Source: Paranoxybacillus sp035645275 | GTDB taxonomy: Bacteria; Bacillota; Bacilli; Bacillales; Anoxybacillaceae | DNA: 64,000 bases | Direction of reading: 5' to 3' | Assembly (NCBI GenBank): GCA_035645275.1 | Contig: DASQMX010000026.1 | Location: 558,001-622,000 of the forward strand | The notes under the pieces: generated by a model | What the model saw: only the letters and a program-made list of their open reading frames with translations | What the model was told of the DNA's origin: nothing | Database searches by the model: none | Program-made: the position numbers and the translations under genes | Shown: in pieces, positions 24,517-32,910 of the stretch | Layout: every line of letters starts with the position of its first letter | Position numbering within the stretch: position 1 is the stretch's first letter

Positions 24517-25398
24517 TTAAAATCTCTTTTGGAATTTATTTCGAATGAACACGGCGATCGAGTTCATGACAATGAGAACGAATAATAACACAACAATTCC
24601 TGCCGCTGCCACATGTTGAAACTCTTCTTGCGGTCTTCCTGTCCAGTTGTAAATCTGCATCGGCATAACCGTAAATGTATCAAAAATGCTTTTTGGTAAG
24701 TAGGCAATAAATGTTGGAATACCGATAACAACAAGCGGTGCTGTTTCGCCAATCGCACGTGACAACGCTAAAATACTTCCTGTTAAAATTCCCGGAATCG
24801 CTGTCGGCAAAACAACTCGATAAATTGTTTGCCATTTTGTTGCCCCCATACCATAAGATGCTTCTCGAAGTTGATTTGGAACGGCGCGAATCGCCTCTTG
24901 TGCCGCTACAACAATGACAGGTAATACAAGTAAACTCATTGTTAATCCTGCAGAAATGACGCTGCGCTCTAAGCCCATACCGCGAACGAATACTGTTAAA
25001 CCTAGCAAACCGAAAACGATGGACGGAACGCCAGCTAAGTTTGAAATGTTTGTTTGAATAAAGGCCGTAAAACGGTTTTTCTTCGCATATTCCTCAAGAT
25101 AAATGGCTGTTCCAACACCTAAAATAAGCGATAACGGAGCGACAATGACCATCAGCCATAGAGACCCGATTAAAGCCGCCTTAATTCCTGCTTCTTCTGG
25201 TCTACGCGAAGCAAAATTTTGCAAGAAATCAATATCAAGCCAGCCAATTGCTTGAGTGAATATCCGATATAGAAGCACGACAAGGACGATTAAGCCAAAA
25301 ACAGTAGCAAGGAAGAATAAAAATTTGAAAAAGTTGTTTTTCACAAGTCTTCCTGCCATGTTTTTTATCACTTTTTCTTGGTCGATTAGTTTCTTCAT
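24517..25398 (-). CDS. pstA: Phosphate ABC transporter permease PstA
   Basis: 293-aa inner-membrane permease with six hydrophobic segments. The EAA loop is in YGMGATKWQTIYRVVLPTA and the family C-terminal hydrophobic segment VVLLFVLIVMNSIAVFIR is present. Pairs with PstC to form the phosphate channel. GGGAGG precedes the ATG, which lies two bases from the pstC stop. Confidence 0.95.
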   Translation of the reverse strand: MKKLIDQEKVIKNMAGRLVKNNFFKFLFFLATVFGLIVLVVLLYRIFTQAIGWLDIDFLQNFASRRPEEAGIKAALIGSLWLMVIVAPLSLILGVGTAIYLEEYAKKNRFTAFIQTNISNLAGVPSIVFGLLGLTVFVRGMGLERSVISAGLTMSLLVLPVIVVAAQEAIRAVPNQLREASYGMGATKWQTIYRVVLPTAIPGILTGSILALSRAIGETAPLVVIGIPTFIAYLPKSIFDTFTVMPMQIYNWTGRPQEEFQHVAAAGIVVLLFVLIVMNSIAVFIRNKFQKRF

Positions 25399-25400
25399 TT

Positions 25401-26354
25401 TTAATATTCCTCCCTAAAGCGACGAGAAATATATTGGGCAAGCAAGTTCATCGCTAATGTAAAGACGAATAACGTCATCCCTACAGCGTAAATGCTATAG
25501 TAAATCGTTGTACCGTATCCGGCATCTCCTGTCGTTACTTGAACAATGTATGCTGTCATTGTTTGAATCGATTGCGTAACATCAAATGATAATACTGGCG
25601 ATGAGCCTCCTGCCACAGCTACAATCATCGTCTCGCCAACCGCTCGGGAGATGGCCAATACGAAAGAAGCAATAATACCAGATGCAGAGGCAGGAAGTAC
25701 CACTTTTAATGCCACTTCTAATTTCGTTGAACCAAGCCCTAAAGCTCCTTCACGAATCGCATTCGGTACAGAACTCATTGCATCTTCAGAAAGTGAAGCA
25801 ACCATCGGAATAATCATAATTCCCATCACAATACCTGGACTGAGCGCGTTAAAAATCCCTAAATCTGGAATTATTTGCTTCAATAGCGGAGTAACAAATG
25901 TTAATGCAAAGAAACCATAAACAATCGTCGGAATCCCTGCTAATACTTCTAATATCGGTTTGATAATTCTTCTTGTTTTATCTGATGCATATTCACTCAA
26001 GTAAATCGCTGACGCCAACCCAATTGGAATCGCTACAATCATTGCAATACCAGTTGTCAACAATGTTCCTGTTACTAATGGTGCCACACCGAATGAGCCA
26101 CTTTCTTCGTTCCAAGGCAACCATTCTTTCGCCGTCAAAAACTCAACGATGGAAACTCTGCTAAAAAACGTAAAAGTTTCGAATAATAACGTAAATAAAA
26201 TTCCTAACGTCGTTAATATGGAAATCACTGCAGTTAGCAACAATAATTTTGGCATTAACTTTTCAACAAACATTAATCCGCTTTGTTTTGCTTTTTTCTC
26301 TTTAATCATTTCGCGGACAGAGTAAGTTGGACTGTCTTGCTTTGTAACAGCCAT
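25401..26354 (-). CDS. pstC: Phosphate ABC transporter permease PstC
   Basis: 317-aa permease with six membrane segments. The EAA loop is LGLGSTKLEVALKVVLPASA, and AVAGGSSP plus the periplasmic region are typical of PstC. AAGGAAGGGG lies upstream of the ATG at 26354. A strong hairpin sits between it and pstS, which would make pstS mRNA more abundant than the rest. Confidence 0.95.
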   Translation of the reverse strand: MAVTKQDSPTYSVREMIKEKKAKQSGLMFVEKLMPKLLLLTAVISILTTLGILFTLLFETFTFFSRVSIVEFLTAKEWLPWNEESGSFGVAPLVTGTLLTTGIAMIVAIPIGLASAIYLSEYASDKTRRIIKPILEVLAGIPTIVYGFFALTFVTPLLKQIIPDLGIFNALSPGIVMGIMIIPMVASLSEDAMSSVPNAIREGALGLGSTKLEVALKVVLPASASGIIASFVLAISRAVGETMIVAVAGGSSPVLSFDVTQSIQTMTAYIVQVTTGDAGYGTTIYYSIYAVGMTLFVFTLAMNLLAQYISRRFREEY

Positions 26355-26385
26355 AATGCGAAAACCCCTTCCTTTCCATTTCATG

Positions 26386-26424
26386 GAAAGATGAGAAGCA
26401 ACATACTGTTGCTTCTCATCTTGT
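26386..26424 (-). terminator. Intercistronic attenuator/processing hairpin between pstS and pstC
   Basis: Perfect 16-base arms AAGATGAGAAGCAACA / TGTTGCTTCTCATCTT (26388-26403, 26407-26422), with only a short T stretch after it on the minus strand. It probably stabilises the pstS transcript and reduces read-through. Confidence 0.75.
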
Positions 26425-26432
26425 TAACTTAA

Positions 26433-27398
26433 TTATTTTAATCCTTCAAGAGTTTTTAATTGCTCATCATATTTTTCTTGCGGAAGACGTACATAACCTA
26501 CTTCTTCAGCAAAATCTCCAGCATTTTCTAAAAGATATTGCATGTAGTCGTAAACTTGTGGCTTTTCTTTAAGAGATTTCACATTCACATAAGTGAACAA
26601 TGGACGAGAAAGTGGAGTGTATTCGCCGTTTTGAATTGTTTCGTTTGTTGGCTCAACAGGACCATTGCCGCCATCGATTGGAACCACTTTTAATTTATCT
26701 TTGTTCTCTAAGTAGTAAGCATAACCGAAGTAGCCAATCGCGTTTTTATCACCCGCTACACCTTGAACAAGGACGTTGTCATCTTCTGAAAGTTGTGCGT
26801 TCTTTACAAGTTCTGCACCATCGAGAATGACTTCATCGAAATAGTCGAATGTACCAGAGTCATGTCCTGGTGAGAAGAATTTAATTTCTTCATCTGGCCA
26901 ACCTGGACGGATGTCAGACCATTTTTTCACTTTACCGTCTTCTACCCACATTTTCTTTAATTCTTCAACTGTTAAATGGTCAACCCAATCGTTTTCTTTA
27001 TTTACAACAACGGAAAGACCGTCATAAGCAAGTTGGAACTCTTGAAATTCGATACCGCCGTTGGCAGCAGCTTGTTTTTCTTCATCTTTAATTGGGCGAG
27101 ATGCGTTTGAGAAGTCTGTTTCACCTTTTGTAAACTTTTCAAATCCACCGCCAGTACCAGATTGACCGACAGATACTTTTACTCCTGGTTGTTCAGCCAT
27201 ATATTCTTCTGCTGCAGCTTCCATGATTGGAAATACAGTAGAAGAACCGTCCATTTTTACTTCGCCTTCAAGTTGTTCTGCAGCTTGATTTTTTTCTTTA
27301 TTTTCGTTAGTGTCTTCAGCATTATTTCCACATGCTGTAGAAAACGCAAGCACGCTGCTCATCATTGCTGAAAGAGCGAGAAATTTAAAATGTTTCAT
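26433..27398 (-). CDS. pstS: Phosphate-binding lipoprotein PstS
   Basis: 321-aa extracellular phosphate-binding lipoprotein. Signal peptide with lipobox LAFSTAC (lipidated C23), then an acidic linker. Ligand loops DGSSTVFP, SGTGGGFEKF and SRPIKDEE bind phosphate, and HDSGTFDYF is the second site. First gene of pstSCAB; a PhoP box array lies just upstream, so induction under phosphate starvation is expected. Confidence 0.96.
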   Translation of the reverse strand: MKHFKFLALSAMMSSVLAFSTACGNNAEDTNENKEKNQAAEQLEGEVKMDGSSTVFPIMEAAAEEYMAEQPGVKVSVGQSGTGGGFEKFTKGETDFSNASRPIKDEEKQAAANGGIEFQEFQLAYDGLSVVVNKENDWVDHLTVEELKKMWVEDGKVKKWSDIRPGWPDEEIKFFSPGHDSGTFDYFDEVILDGAELVKNAQLSEDDNVLVQGVAGDKNAIGYFGYAYYLENKDKLKVVPIDGGNGPVEPTNETIQNGEYTPLSRPLFTYVNVKSLKEKPQVYDYMQYLLENAGDFAEEVGYVRLPQEKYDEQLKTLEGLK

Positions 27399-27471
27399 TA
27401 CTTAATTCCCCCTAATGTATTTCGTTGTTTTGCCCTACGCTTTATAGAATAATAGTCAACTATTAAAAGGG

Positions 27472-27499
27472 TTTTAAACAAATGTTAAGCTTTTGTAAA
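27472..27499 (-). promoter_or_regulatory. PhoP box array upstream of pstS
   Basis: On the minus strand, hexamers TTTACA, TTAACA and TTAAAA occur with five-base spacers, giving exact 11-bp periodicity on one face of the helix. This matches the B. subtilis PhoP consensus TT(A/T/C)ACA repeats. Confidence 0.8.
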
Positions 27500-27575
27500 C
27501 TCATTCATAAAGCGTACTGTTATAGGTATTCTCTCCTTTTTTTGCTGAAAAATGTAAAATAACTAAAAAAATTAA

Positions 27576-27657
27576 GGCTGACCCAAAAGCAAAGTGCCAG
27601 ACCCCATCCCCAAAATATATAATGGGGGCGTGAGATCGGACACTTATGGGTCAGCCC
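27576..27657. repeat. Dispersed palindromic repeat, copy 3
   Basis: Arms GGCTGACCC / GGGTCAGCC with internal AAAGTGCCAGACCCCATCCC and GTGAGATCGGACACTT, and a central AAAATATATAATGG. It ends eight bases from the pbpA stop. Same orientation as copies 5 and 6. Confidence 0.8.
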
Positions 27658-27664
27658 CTTTGGC

Positions 27665-29839
27665 TTATTGCTCGTTTTCTTCAGCTGTTGACAAAGTAGA
27701 ATCTGCTTGTACAGATAACGGTTCTGTTTGTCCTTCCTTCATTCGTTGTTGTTTCAGTTCAAAGTATGCATCTAAAATCTTTGCACCAATTTTGTTATTA
27801 ATCGGATAACGATTTCTCTCGTTTTGGTATGCCCACGGTACAACAACGGCGAAAGCAACCTCTGGATTATCATAAGGAGCATAGCCGACAAGCGTTAAGT
27901 TACGAGTTGGCGTCATAAATTTACTTTTCATTGGTCCATCGTAGAACGCTTCGGCTGTTCCGGTTTTTCCTGCTGGACGATACGGTTTTCCAGCAAAATA
28001 AGCACCCGCAGTACCTCGTGGGGTTTGCATTACACGGCGAAAACCTTCTTGTACTCTTTCGATATATTCCGTTTTCATATCAACGCGGTTTAATACGACC
28101 GGTTCAAAACCGCGAATAATCGGACCTAATTCAGTGCCATCCTTATCATTATTGTTTGGTTCGCGAATTTCTTTTACAATCTGAGGTTTCATTCGATAGC
28201 CACCATTGGCAATTGTAGAAACATATTGCGCCATCTGCAACGGCGTATACATATCAAACTGTCCAATTGCTAAGTCCAACAAATGACCTGGTAGCTTGCT
28301 ATTTCCCGGAAAACCGATAATTTCATTCGGCAAATCGATTCCTGTTTTAACGCCTAGTCCGAATTGACTAAAATATCGTCGCATAATCGTAAATGCCTTC
28401 GGATCAATTGGTAATGAGTGATGCGGGCGATATGTTGTACCACCAATCGCTATAGCAATTTTAAACATGTATACGTTTGAAGAACGCTGTAATGCCGTTA
28501 ACTCATTGATTAGCCCCATCGTTTCATATGATTTTTTGACAGGTGTACCGCTAATATATAAAGGTTCATCTCTTAGCACCGTTCCAGGTTTAATGACGCC
28601 TGTTTGCATTCCCGTCAATACGGTTGCTCCTTTTACAGCTGATCCCATTGCATAAGCGGACGTCATTGTGCCAAGAGCGTAATCTTTCAATTGTACTTTC
28701 CCATTTTCATCTCTTGTATACAGCTTTCCTGCCATAGATAAAATTTCGCCCGTTTTCGGATTCATCATCACGACAAACGCACGGTCAAGCAGCTCCCTGC
28801 CCCCACCTTGCTTTGCTATCCTTAATTCTTCTTCAATAATTTTCTCCACCTTTTGTTGTAATTCGATATCAATCGTTAACACTACATCTTTGCCGCGCTG
28901 TCCTTTATATATTTCTTTTGTATCAATCACGTTTCCAGCTTTATCGGTAATATTTTTTACTTTCGCTTTTTGACCATGCAGCACATCTTCATATTGCGCT
29001 TCTAAGTAACTTTTTCCAACGCGGTCATTGCGGCTGTAGTCGCGCGCTAAAAAGTATTCCAAGCGCTCCCGCGGCAATCCCTCTTCAGAAGTGGTAATAC
29101 TCCCAAGAACCGAACGGAACGTATTACCATATACATAATGACGCTCCCAATCGGTTGTCGTACTCACGCCTGGGAGCTCTTCTAAATGTTCGCTTACAAC
29201 GGCGTATTCATCATTGGTAACACCCTTATTTTTTACAATTTGTGGTGTTAACGCATAGCCGCTGTCTAGCTCCCGCTTAATCGCTAAGACTTCAAGTTCT
29301 TCGTTCTTAATTTCTTTTAAATCCTCTTCTGTAATTCGTTCTAATGTAAGTTCATAAAGTTTCTTATCAATTTCTTTATTAGTCAGCTCTTGTTCTTTCC
29401 ATTTTTTTTGCAATTTTTTACGCTCTGTCTTAGAGATTTTCGCTTTCGCTTTTTCCGGACGTGTTAGAATCCAGTAGTCTTTCATGTCCCTTTCTGTAAT
29501 TTTGTCTGTTGGTTTCTCAATATATTGAGCCAACTTTCGAGCGATTTCTAACGTTTCTTCGGGCTTCGTTGTTTGTGATCTTGTATATGTGATCGCATTT
29601 AACGGGATGTTGTCGACAATCACGCGATGATATCGATCGTAAATTTTCCCGCGCGGCACTGGAGTGCTGACGGTAACATTCTCCGTTCGCTCCACTTCTT
29701 TGCGGTAATGCTCTCCATAAACAATTTGCACAACGCCGAGACGTAAAATAAGTGCTGAGAACAATAAAAACACGACAAAAAAGAGCATATTTAAACGAAA
29801 GGGAACTTGCGGTTTCTTTTTCTTTTGTTTCTTTTTCAA
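27665..29839 (-). CDS. pbpA: Penicillin-binding protein 2A
   Basis: 724-aa class B PBP (transpeptidase) for side-wall synthesis. A basic N-terminus, one membrane anchor (LFFVVFLLFSALILRL), a long dimerisation domain with a charged helical insertion, and a transpeptidase domain with SxxK as GSAVKGAT, SxN as RSSNVYM and KTG as GKTGTAEAF. TTG 29839 is chosen: AGGAGGG lies eight bases upstream and the N-terminus matches B. subtilis PbpA. An in-frame TTG at 29887 includes that ribosome binding site in its coding region. Confidence 0.94.
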   Translation of the reverse strand: MKKKQKKKKPQVPFRLNMLFFVVFLLFSALILRLGVVQIVYGEHYRKEVERTENVTVSTPVPRGKIYDRYHRVIVDNIPLNAITYTRSQTTKPEETLEIARKLAQYIEKPTDKITERDMKDYWILTRPEKAKAKISKTERKKLQKKWKEQELTNKEIDKKLYELTLERITEEDLKEIKNEELEVLAIKRELDSGYALTPQIVKNKGVTNDEYAVVSEHLEELPGVSTTTDWERHYVYGNTFRSVLGSITTSEEGLPRERLEYFLARDYSRNDRVGKSYLEAQYEDVLHGQKAKVKNITDKAGNVIDTKEIYKGQRGKDVVLTIDIELQQKVEKIIEEELRIAKQGGGRELLDRAFVVMMNPKTGEILSMAGKLYTRDENGKVQLKDYALGTMTSAYAMGSAVKGATVLTGMQTGVIKPGTVLRDEPLYISGTPVKKSYETMGLINELTALQRSSNVYMFKIAIAIGGTTYRPHHSLPIDPKAFTIMRRYFSQFGLGVKTGIDLPNEIIGFPGNSKLPGHLLDLAIGQFDMYTPLQMAQYVSTIANGGYRMKPQIVKEIREPNNNDKDGTELGPIIRGFEPVVLNRVDMKTEYIERVQEGFRRVMQTPRGTAGAYFAGKPYRPAGKTGTAEAFYDGPMKSKFMTPTRNLTLVGYAPYDNPEVAFAVVVPWAYQNERNRYPINNKIGAKILDAYFELKQQRMKEGQTEPLSVQADSTLSTAEENEQ

Positions 29840-29981
29840 GGAAGGGTCCCTCCTATCGTCGTACGATTTCTCCTTGTATGAAAACAAATCACGAACTCTA
29901 GTTTTTCTATCTTCCCTATTTTAAAGGAAAGCTCACAAATTTTCTACAAAAGTATATATTAATGTGCTCAAATAAACGTGA

Positions 29982-30013
29982 AAAAAGGCCTCCCTATACA
30001 GGAGAGCCCCCTT
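29982..30013 (-). terminator. Probable terminator of the MFS transporter gene
   Basis: Short GC-rich imperfect hairpin (CTCC/GGGAG core) overlapping the stop codon, followed on the minus strand by TTTTTT. Confidence 0.5.
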
Positions 30014-31283
30014 CTTCATTTGTTAGCTTTGAATGAACAAGAGCGTTTGCTTCATCTGACCGCGTCTGCTTATCACTAAATTGCACTTTTCGAATGAACC
30101 AATAAATGAATGCATGCCCTGTTCCAATAAATAACATTAATATTGGAATGCTTTTTTCTTTATCAAAAAATGTTACTGAAAACAAAAATAAGCAAACCGA
30201 AACAATTCTTCCACTATTTAGAAATAACTCGCGAACAACTATGTACTCAATTCGCATTTTTTCTGAATTCCAACTTCTCCCTATCACATCAAACGTTAAT
30301 GATGTGTAAGGAACGAGCAGTATTGGGTAGCCAATAGCAATCATCATCGCATATAAAATTAATTTTCCATAAGAAACATCGATGATAATGAGAAAAATCG
30401 CGCAGTACAATAATAAACCGCCAAAAAGAATGGCCTTTTTTCTTTGATGATTTTTAATAAATCGCGATACAAAGTAATAAACGACAAAGGAAGTCAAAGA
30501 ATTAACTAAACCAAACGTACCGAGAGCAAGTTCGCTCCCCGTAGTTATATATACTAACACAGAAACAACAAAAACAAATGTTCCTTCCCGCAATCCTTGA
30601 AAAAAATGAGCATTTGTAATTAAACGCCAATTTTTATTGCGCTTTCGTTCGTTTAGAACTCGCAGAAATAAATAATCTCCCTCTGCTTTTCTCCTTTGAA
30701 GAAAAAAGCTTAACACCACAGCAACGATAAATAAACATAACGAAATCGAAAAAATGAGCGTATACCCTTTCAATTTTGTCAGCGATGAAATAATATAACC
30801 AGCAATAATTGGACCAATCATTCCAGCTACGGAGAATAAAATACCAAGAAAGCCGTTAAAAAAGTCACGCGTTTCTGGTTCGGTAATTTCAAATGTCAAC
30901 ACATTAAAAGCTAACCAATAAAATCCATAGCCAATTCCGAGTAAACCACCAAGCAATAATAAATAATCATCTGCATGATTTCCGACAAACAGCACTGTCA
31001 AAAAGAAAATCGCTAAAAATGATACACCAAGACGCAATACAATAATTCGATCAACTTTTTTGGCAAGCCTACCCGCTAGAATAAACGTAATTGGCTGCAA
31101 TATGACAATCGCTAAGTTATACAATCCTAAGTCTTTAAACTCACCGGACTGTTTCCATAGATACACATTTACAAACGTATTTGAAAGTGAAATACTCAAT
31201 GAATAAAATCCGCCTATCAATAACAGGAAGATAAGTTCTCGATTAACATCCACGTCACCAATCATTTTTTTTAACATTGACAT
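29994..31283 (-). CDS. yqgE: MFS transporter YqgE
   Basis: 429-aa membrane transporter of the major facilitator superfamily with about 11-12 hydrophobic segments. The loop GRLAKKVDRIIVLRLG matches the MFS loop 2-3 motif. The substrate is unknown. Position between pbpA and sodA matches B. subtilis yqgE. GGGGAG precedes the ATG at 31283. Confidence 0.85.
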   Translation of the reverse strand: MSMLKKMIGDVDVNRELIFLLLIGGFYSLSISLSNTFVNVYLWKQSGEFKDLGLYNLAIVILQPITFILAGRLAKKVDRIIVLRLGVSFLAIFFLTVLFVGNHADDYLLLLGGLLGIGYGFYWLAFNVLTFEITEPETRDFFNGFLGILFSVAGMIGPIIAGYIISSLTKLKGYTLIFSISLCLFIVAVVLSFFLQRRKAEGDYLFLRVLNERKRNKNWRLITNAHFFQGLREGTFVFVVSVLVYITTGSELALGTFGLVNSLTSFVVYYFVSRFIKNHQRKKAILFGGLLLYCAIFLIIIDVSYGKLILYAMMIAIGYPILLVPYTSLTFDVIGRSWNSEKMRIEYIVVRELFLNSGRIVSVCLFLFSVTFFDKEKSIPILMLFIGTGHAFIYWFIRKVQFSDKQTRSDEANALVHSKLTNEEGGSPV

Positions 31284-31355
31284 GATAAACTCCCCTTTGT
31301 ATCTAAAGGGTAGTTTGTCAATATCGATTCATCCCTATACTTATTCAAACGTTAA

Positions 31356-31389
31356 CAAAAAAAACCAGCGGATAAGAATCCGCTGGTTA
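31356..31389 (-). terminator. Intrinsic terminator for the sodA transcript
   Basis: Perfect arms AACCAGCGGA / TCCGCTGGTT (31363-31372, 31379-31388) followed on the minus strand by a run of T. It lies ~165 bases past the sodA stop, beyond a repeat. Confidence 0.85.
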
Positions 31390-31395
31390 ACCATA

Positions 31396-31551
31396 TTGCT
31401 TCGGCGTTAACCGCTCGCCTCCGCTTTTCTTTTTGTCTAGCTCGGCTCACAACGCCTTCTGGAAAATAACCTTCCTCCGTCGAAATGACAAGCATTTCTC
31501 GTCGGAAGAACATTTTCCTTCGGCGTTAACTGCTCGCCTCCGCTTTTCTTA
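31396..31551. repeat. Direct repeat pair flanking an imperfect palindrome
   Basis: A 33-base sequence containing CGGCGTTAAC and GCTCGCCTCCGCTTTTCTT occurs at 31399-31431 and, with one base changed, at 31518-31550. Between them is an imperfect inverted repeat (CCGTCGAAATG / CATTTCTCGTCGG near 31475-31507). It abuts the sodA stop codon. It looks like a small dispersed repeat element; no ORF is present. Confidence 0.6.
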
Positions 31552-32160
31552 TTACTTCGCTGCGTTGTAACGTTTTGCTACTTCGTCCCAGTTCACTACA
31601 TTCCAGAATGCAGTGATGTAGTCTGGACGACGGTTTTGATATTTTAAGTAATAAGCATGCTCCCAAACGTCTAAGCCAAGAATTGGTGTTTTTCCTTCCA
31701 TAAGAGGAGTATCTTGGTTTGGCGTGCTTGTTACTTCTAGTTCACCGTTGTTCACTACAAGCCAAGCCCAACCGGAACCGAAACGAGTTAAAGCTGCTTT
31801 TGTAAACTCTTCTTTGAATTTTTCAAATCTACCGAATTTTTTGTTAATCGCTTCCGCTAACTCGCCTGTTGGCTCACCGCCGCCATTTGGAGAAAGAATT
31901 GTCCAGAATAAAGAGTGGTTCGCATGACCGCCACCGTTATTGCGTACTGCTGTACGAATGTTTTCAGGTACAGCATCTAAGTTCGCCATTAACTCTTCAA
32001 TGCTTTTGTTTTGCAACTCTTCATGGCCTTCTAACGCCGCATTTAAATTTGTTACATATGTGTTGTGATGTTTTGTGTGATGAATGTTCATCGTTTCTTT
32101 GTCGATGTGTGGCTCAAGCGCATCATAAGCGTAAGGTAATTGAGGTAATTCAAATGCCAT
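31552..32160 (-). CDS. sodA: Manganese/iron superoxide dismutase
   Basis: 202-aa SodA. Metal ligands are visible in the family contexts MNIHHTKHHNTYV, HANHSLFW, and DVWEHAYYLKYQNRRPDYI, and the QDTPL and GSGWAWLV segments are typical of the Mn form. AAAGGAGG precedes the ATG at 32160. The frame continues to 32283 upstream but passes through palindromic promoter DNA, so the shorter start is used. Confidence 0.96.
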   Translation of the reverse strand: MAFELPQLPYAYDALEPHIDKETMNIHHTKHHNTYVTNLNAALEGHEELQNKSIEELMANLDAVPENIRTAVRNNGGGHANHSLFWTILSPNGGGEPTGELAEAINKKFGRFEKFKEEFTKAALTRFGSGWAWLVVNNGELEVTSTPNQDTPLMEGKTPILGLDVWEHAYYLKYQNRRPDYITAFWNVVNWDEVAKRYNAAK

Positions 32161-32190
32161 AGAAATTCCTCCTTTAACATTTATGTATTT

Positions 32191-32243
32191 GAACATGAAA
32201 CATTCATTTATATAATTAATAAATATGAATGTTTCATAAGTTC
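32191..32243. promoter_or_regulatory. Paired palindromes upstream of sodA
   Basis: ATGAAACATTCAT (32195-32207) and ATGAATGTTTCAT (32225-32237) are each near-palindromes and are also inverted copies of each other, 17 bases apart in AT-rich DNA. They sit 35-80 bases before the sodA start. They do not match the PerR or Fur consensus that I know. Operator or mRNA hairpin roles are both possible. Confidence 0.5.
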
Positions 32244-32340
32244 TTCTAAAAATAAGATTACCAAAATTGCCACAATGTTTCAATTTATTTGCCTATCACC
32301 TTCTCTATTATTTCTTACAGCTCGGTGTAAATATTCTTAT

Positions 32341-32373
32341 AAAAATTAAAAACCCCGCCTTATAAGCGAGGTG
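32341..32373 (-). terminator. Terminator of the tRNA gene
   Basis: CCTCGC / GCGGGG stem (one G-U pair) followed on the minus strand by TTTTTAATTTTT, 15 bases after the tRNA 3' end. Confidence 0.75.
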
Positions 32374-32384
32374 CATACTGTCGA

Positions 32385-32458
32385 TGGACCCTGCAGGATT
32401 CGAACCTGCGACCGGACGGTTATGAGCCGTCTGCTCTAACCAGCTGAGCTAAGGGTCC
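32385..32458 (-). tRNA. tRNA with CAT anticodon, probably tRNA-Ile2 (lysidine type)
   Basis: A 74-base cloverleaf: acceptor GGACCCT/AGGGTCC, D arm TAGCTCAGCTGGTTAGAGC, anticodon stem GACGG/CCGTC with loop CTCATAA (anticodon CAT), and T arm CAGGTTCGAATCC. The acceptor and D-arm sequence match the Bacillus tRNA-Ile2 whose C34 is converted to lysidine, rather than elongator or initiator Met, but this is from memory. CCA is not encoded. The first 26 bases recur in a tandem duplication just upstream. Confidence 0.9.
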
Positions 32459-32748
32459 ATATTTTTTATACTTCTATCCTAATTCCTCATTATCACTTTG
32501 GTTTTTTATCCGTCCCTCTCTCAGTATGCTTTTTCAAGAAGTAGCTCGAGCGGTACGCTGATGCTGTTTCAATGAAGCTTATTCGGGCGTGCTCTAACCA
32601 GCTGAGCTAAGGGTCCATATTTTTTTATACTTCTATCCTAATTCCTCATTATCACTTTGATTTTTGTCCGTCCCGCTCTCAGTATGCTTTTTCAAGAAGT
32701 AGCTCGAGCGGTACGCTGATGCTGTTTCAATGAAGCTTATTCGGGCGT
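32433..32748. repeat. 158-bp tandem duplication including the tRNA 5' end
   Basis: Copy A 32433-32590 and copy B 32591-32748 are nearly identical (a T6/T7 change and a few substitutions). Each holds the first 26 bases of the tRNA gene plus ~130 bases of upstream DNA ending in GAAGCTTATTCGGGCGT. A further short tRNA-like stub (GTAGCTCAGC on the minus strand) follows at 32749-32758. Beyond this to 32910 I see only AT-rich DNA that should hold the promoter of the DUF1189 gene. Confidence 0.9.
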
Positions 32749-32910
32749 GCTGAGCTACGTAACCAAAAAACGGTAATATTTAATGACGTATTTAAAAATA
32801 TCATATGAAGACAATATTGTCAATGTGCACAACATTACTGCTATTATAGTTGAGTTATTTTTAGTGACACGATAAAATGTACTTGGAAAAAAATGAAGGA
32901 TGTGTGAGTG

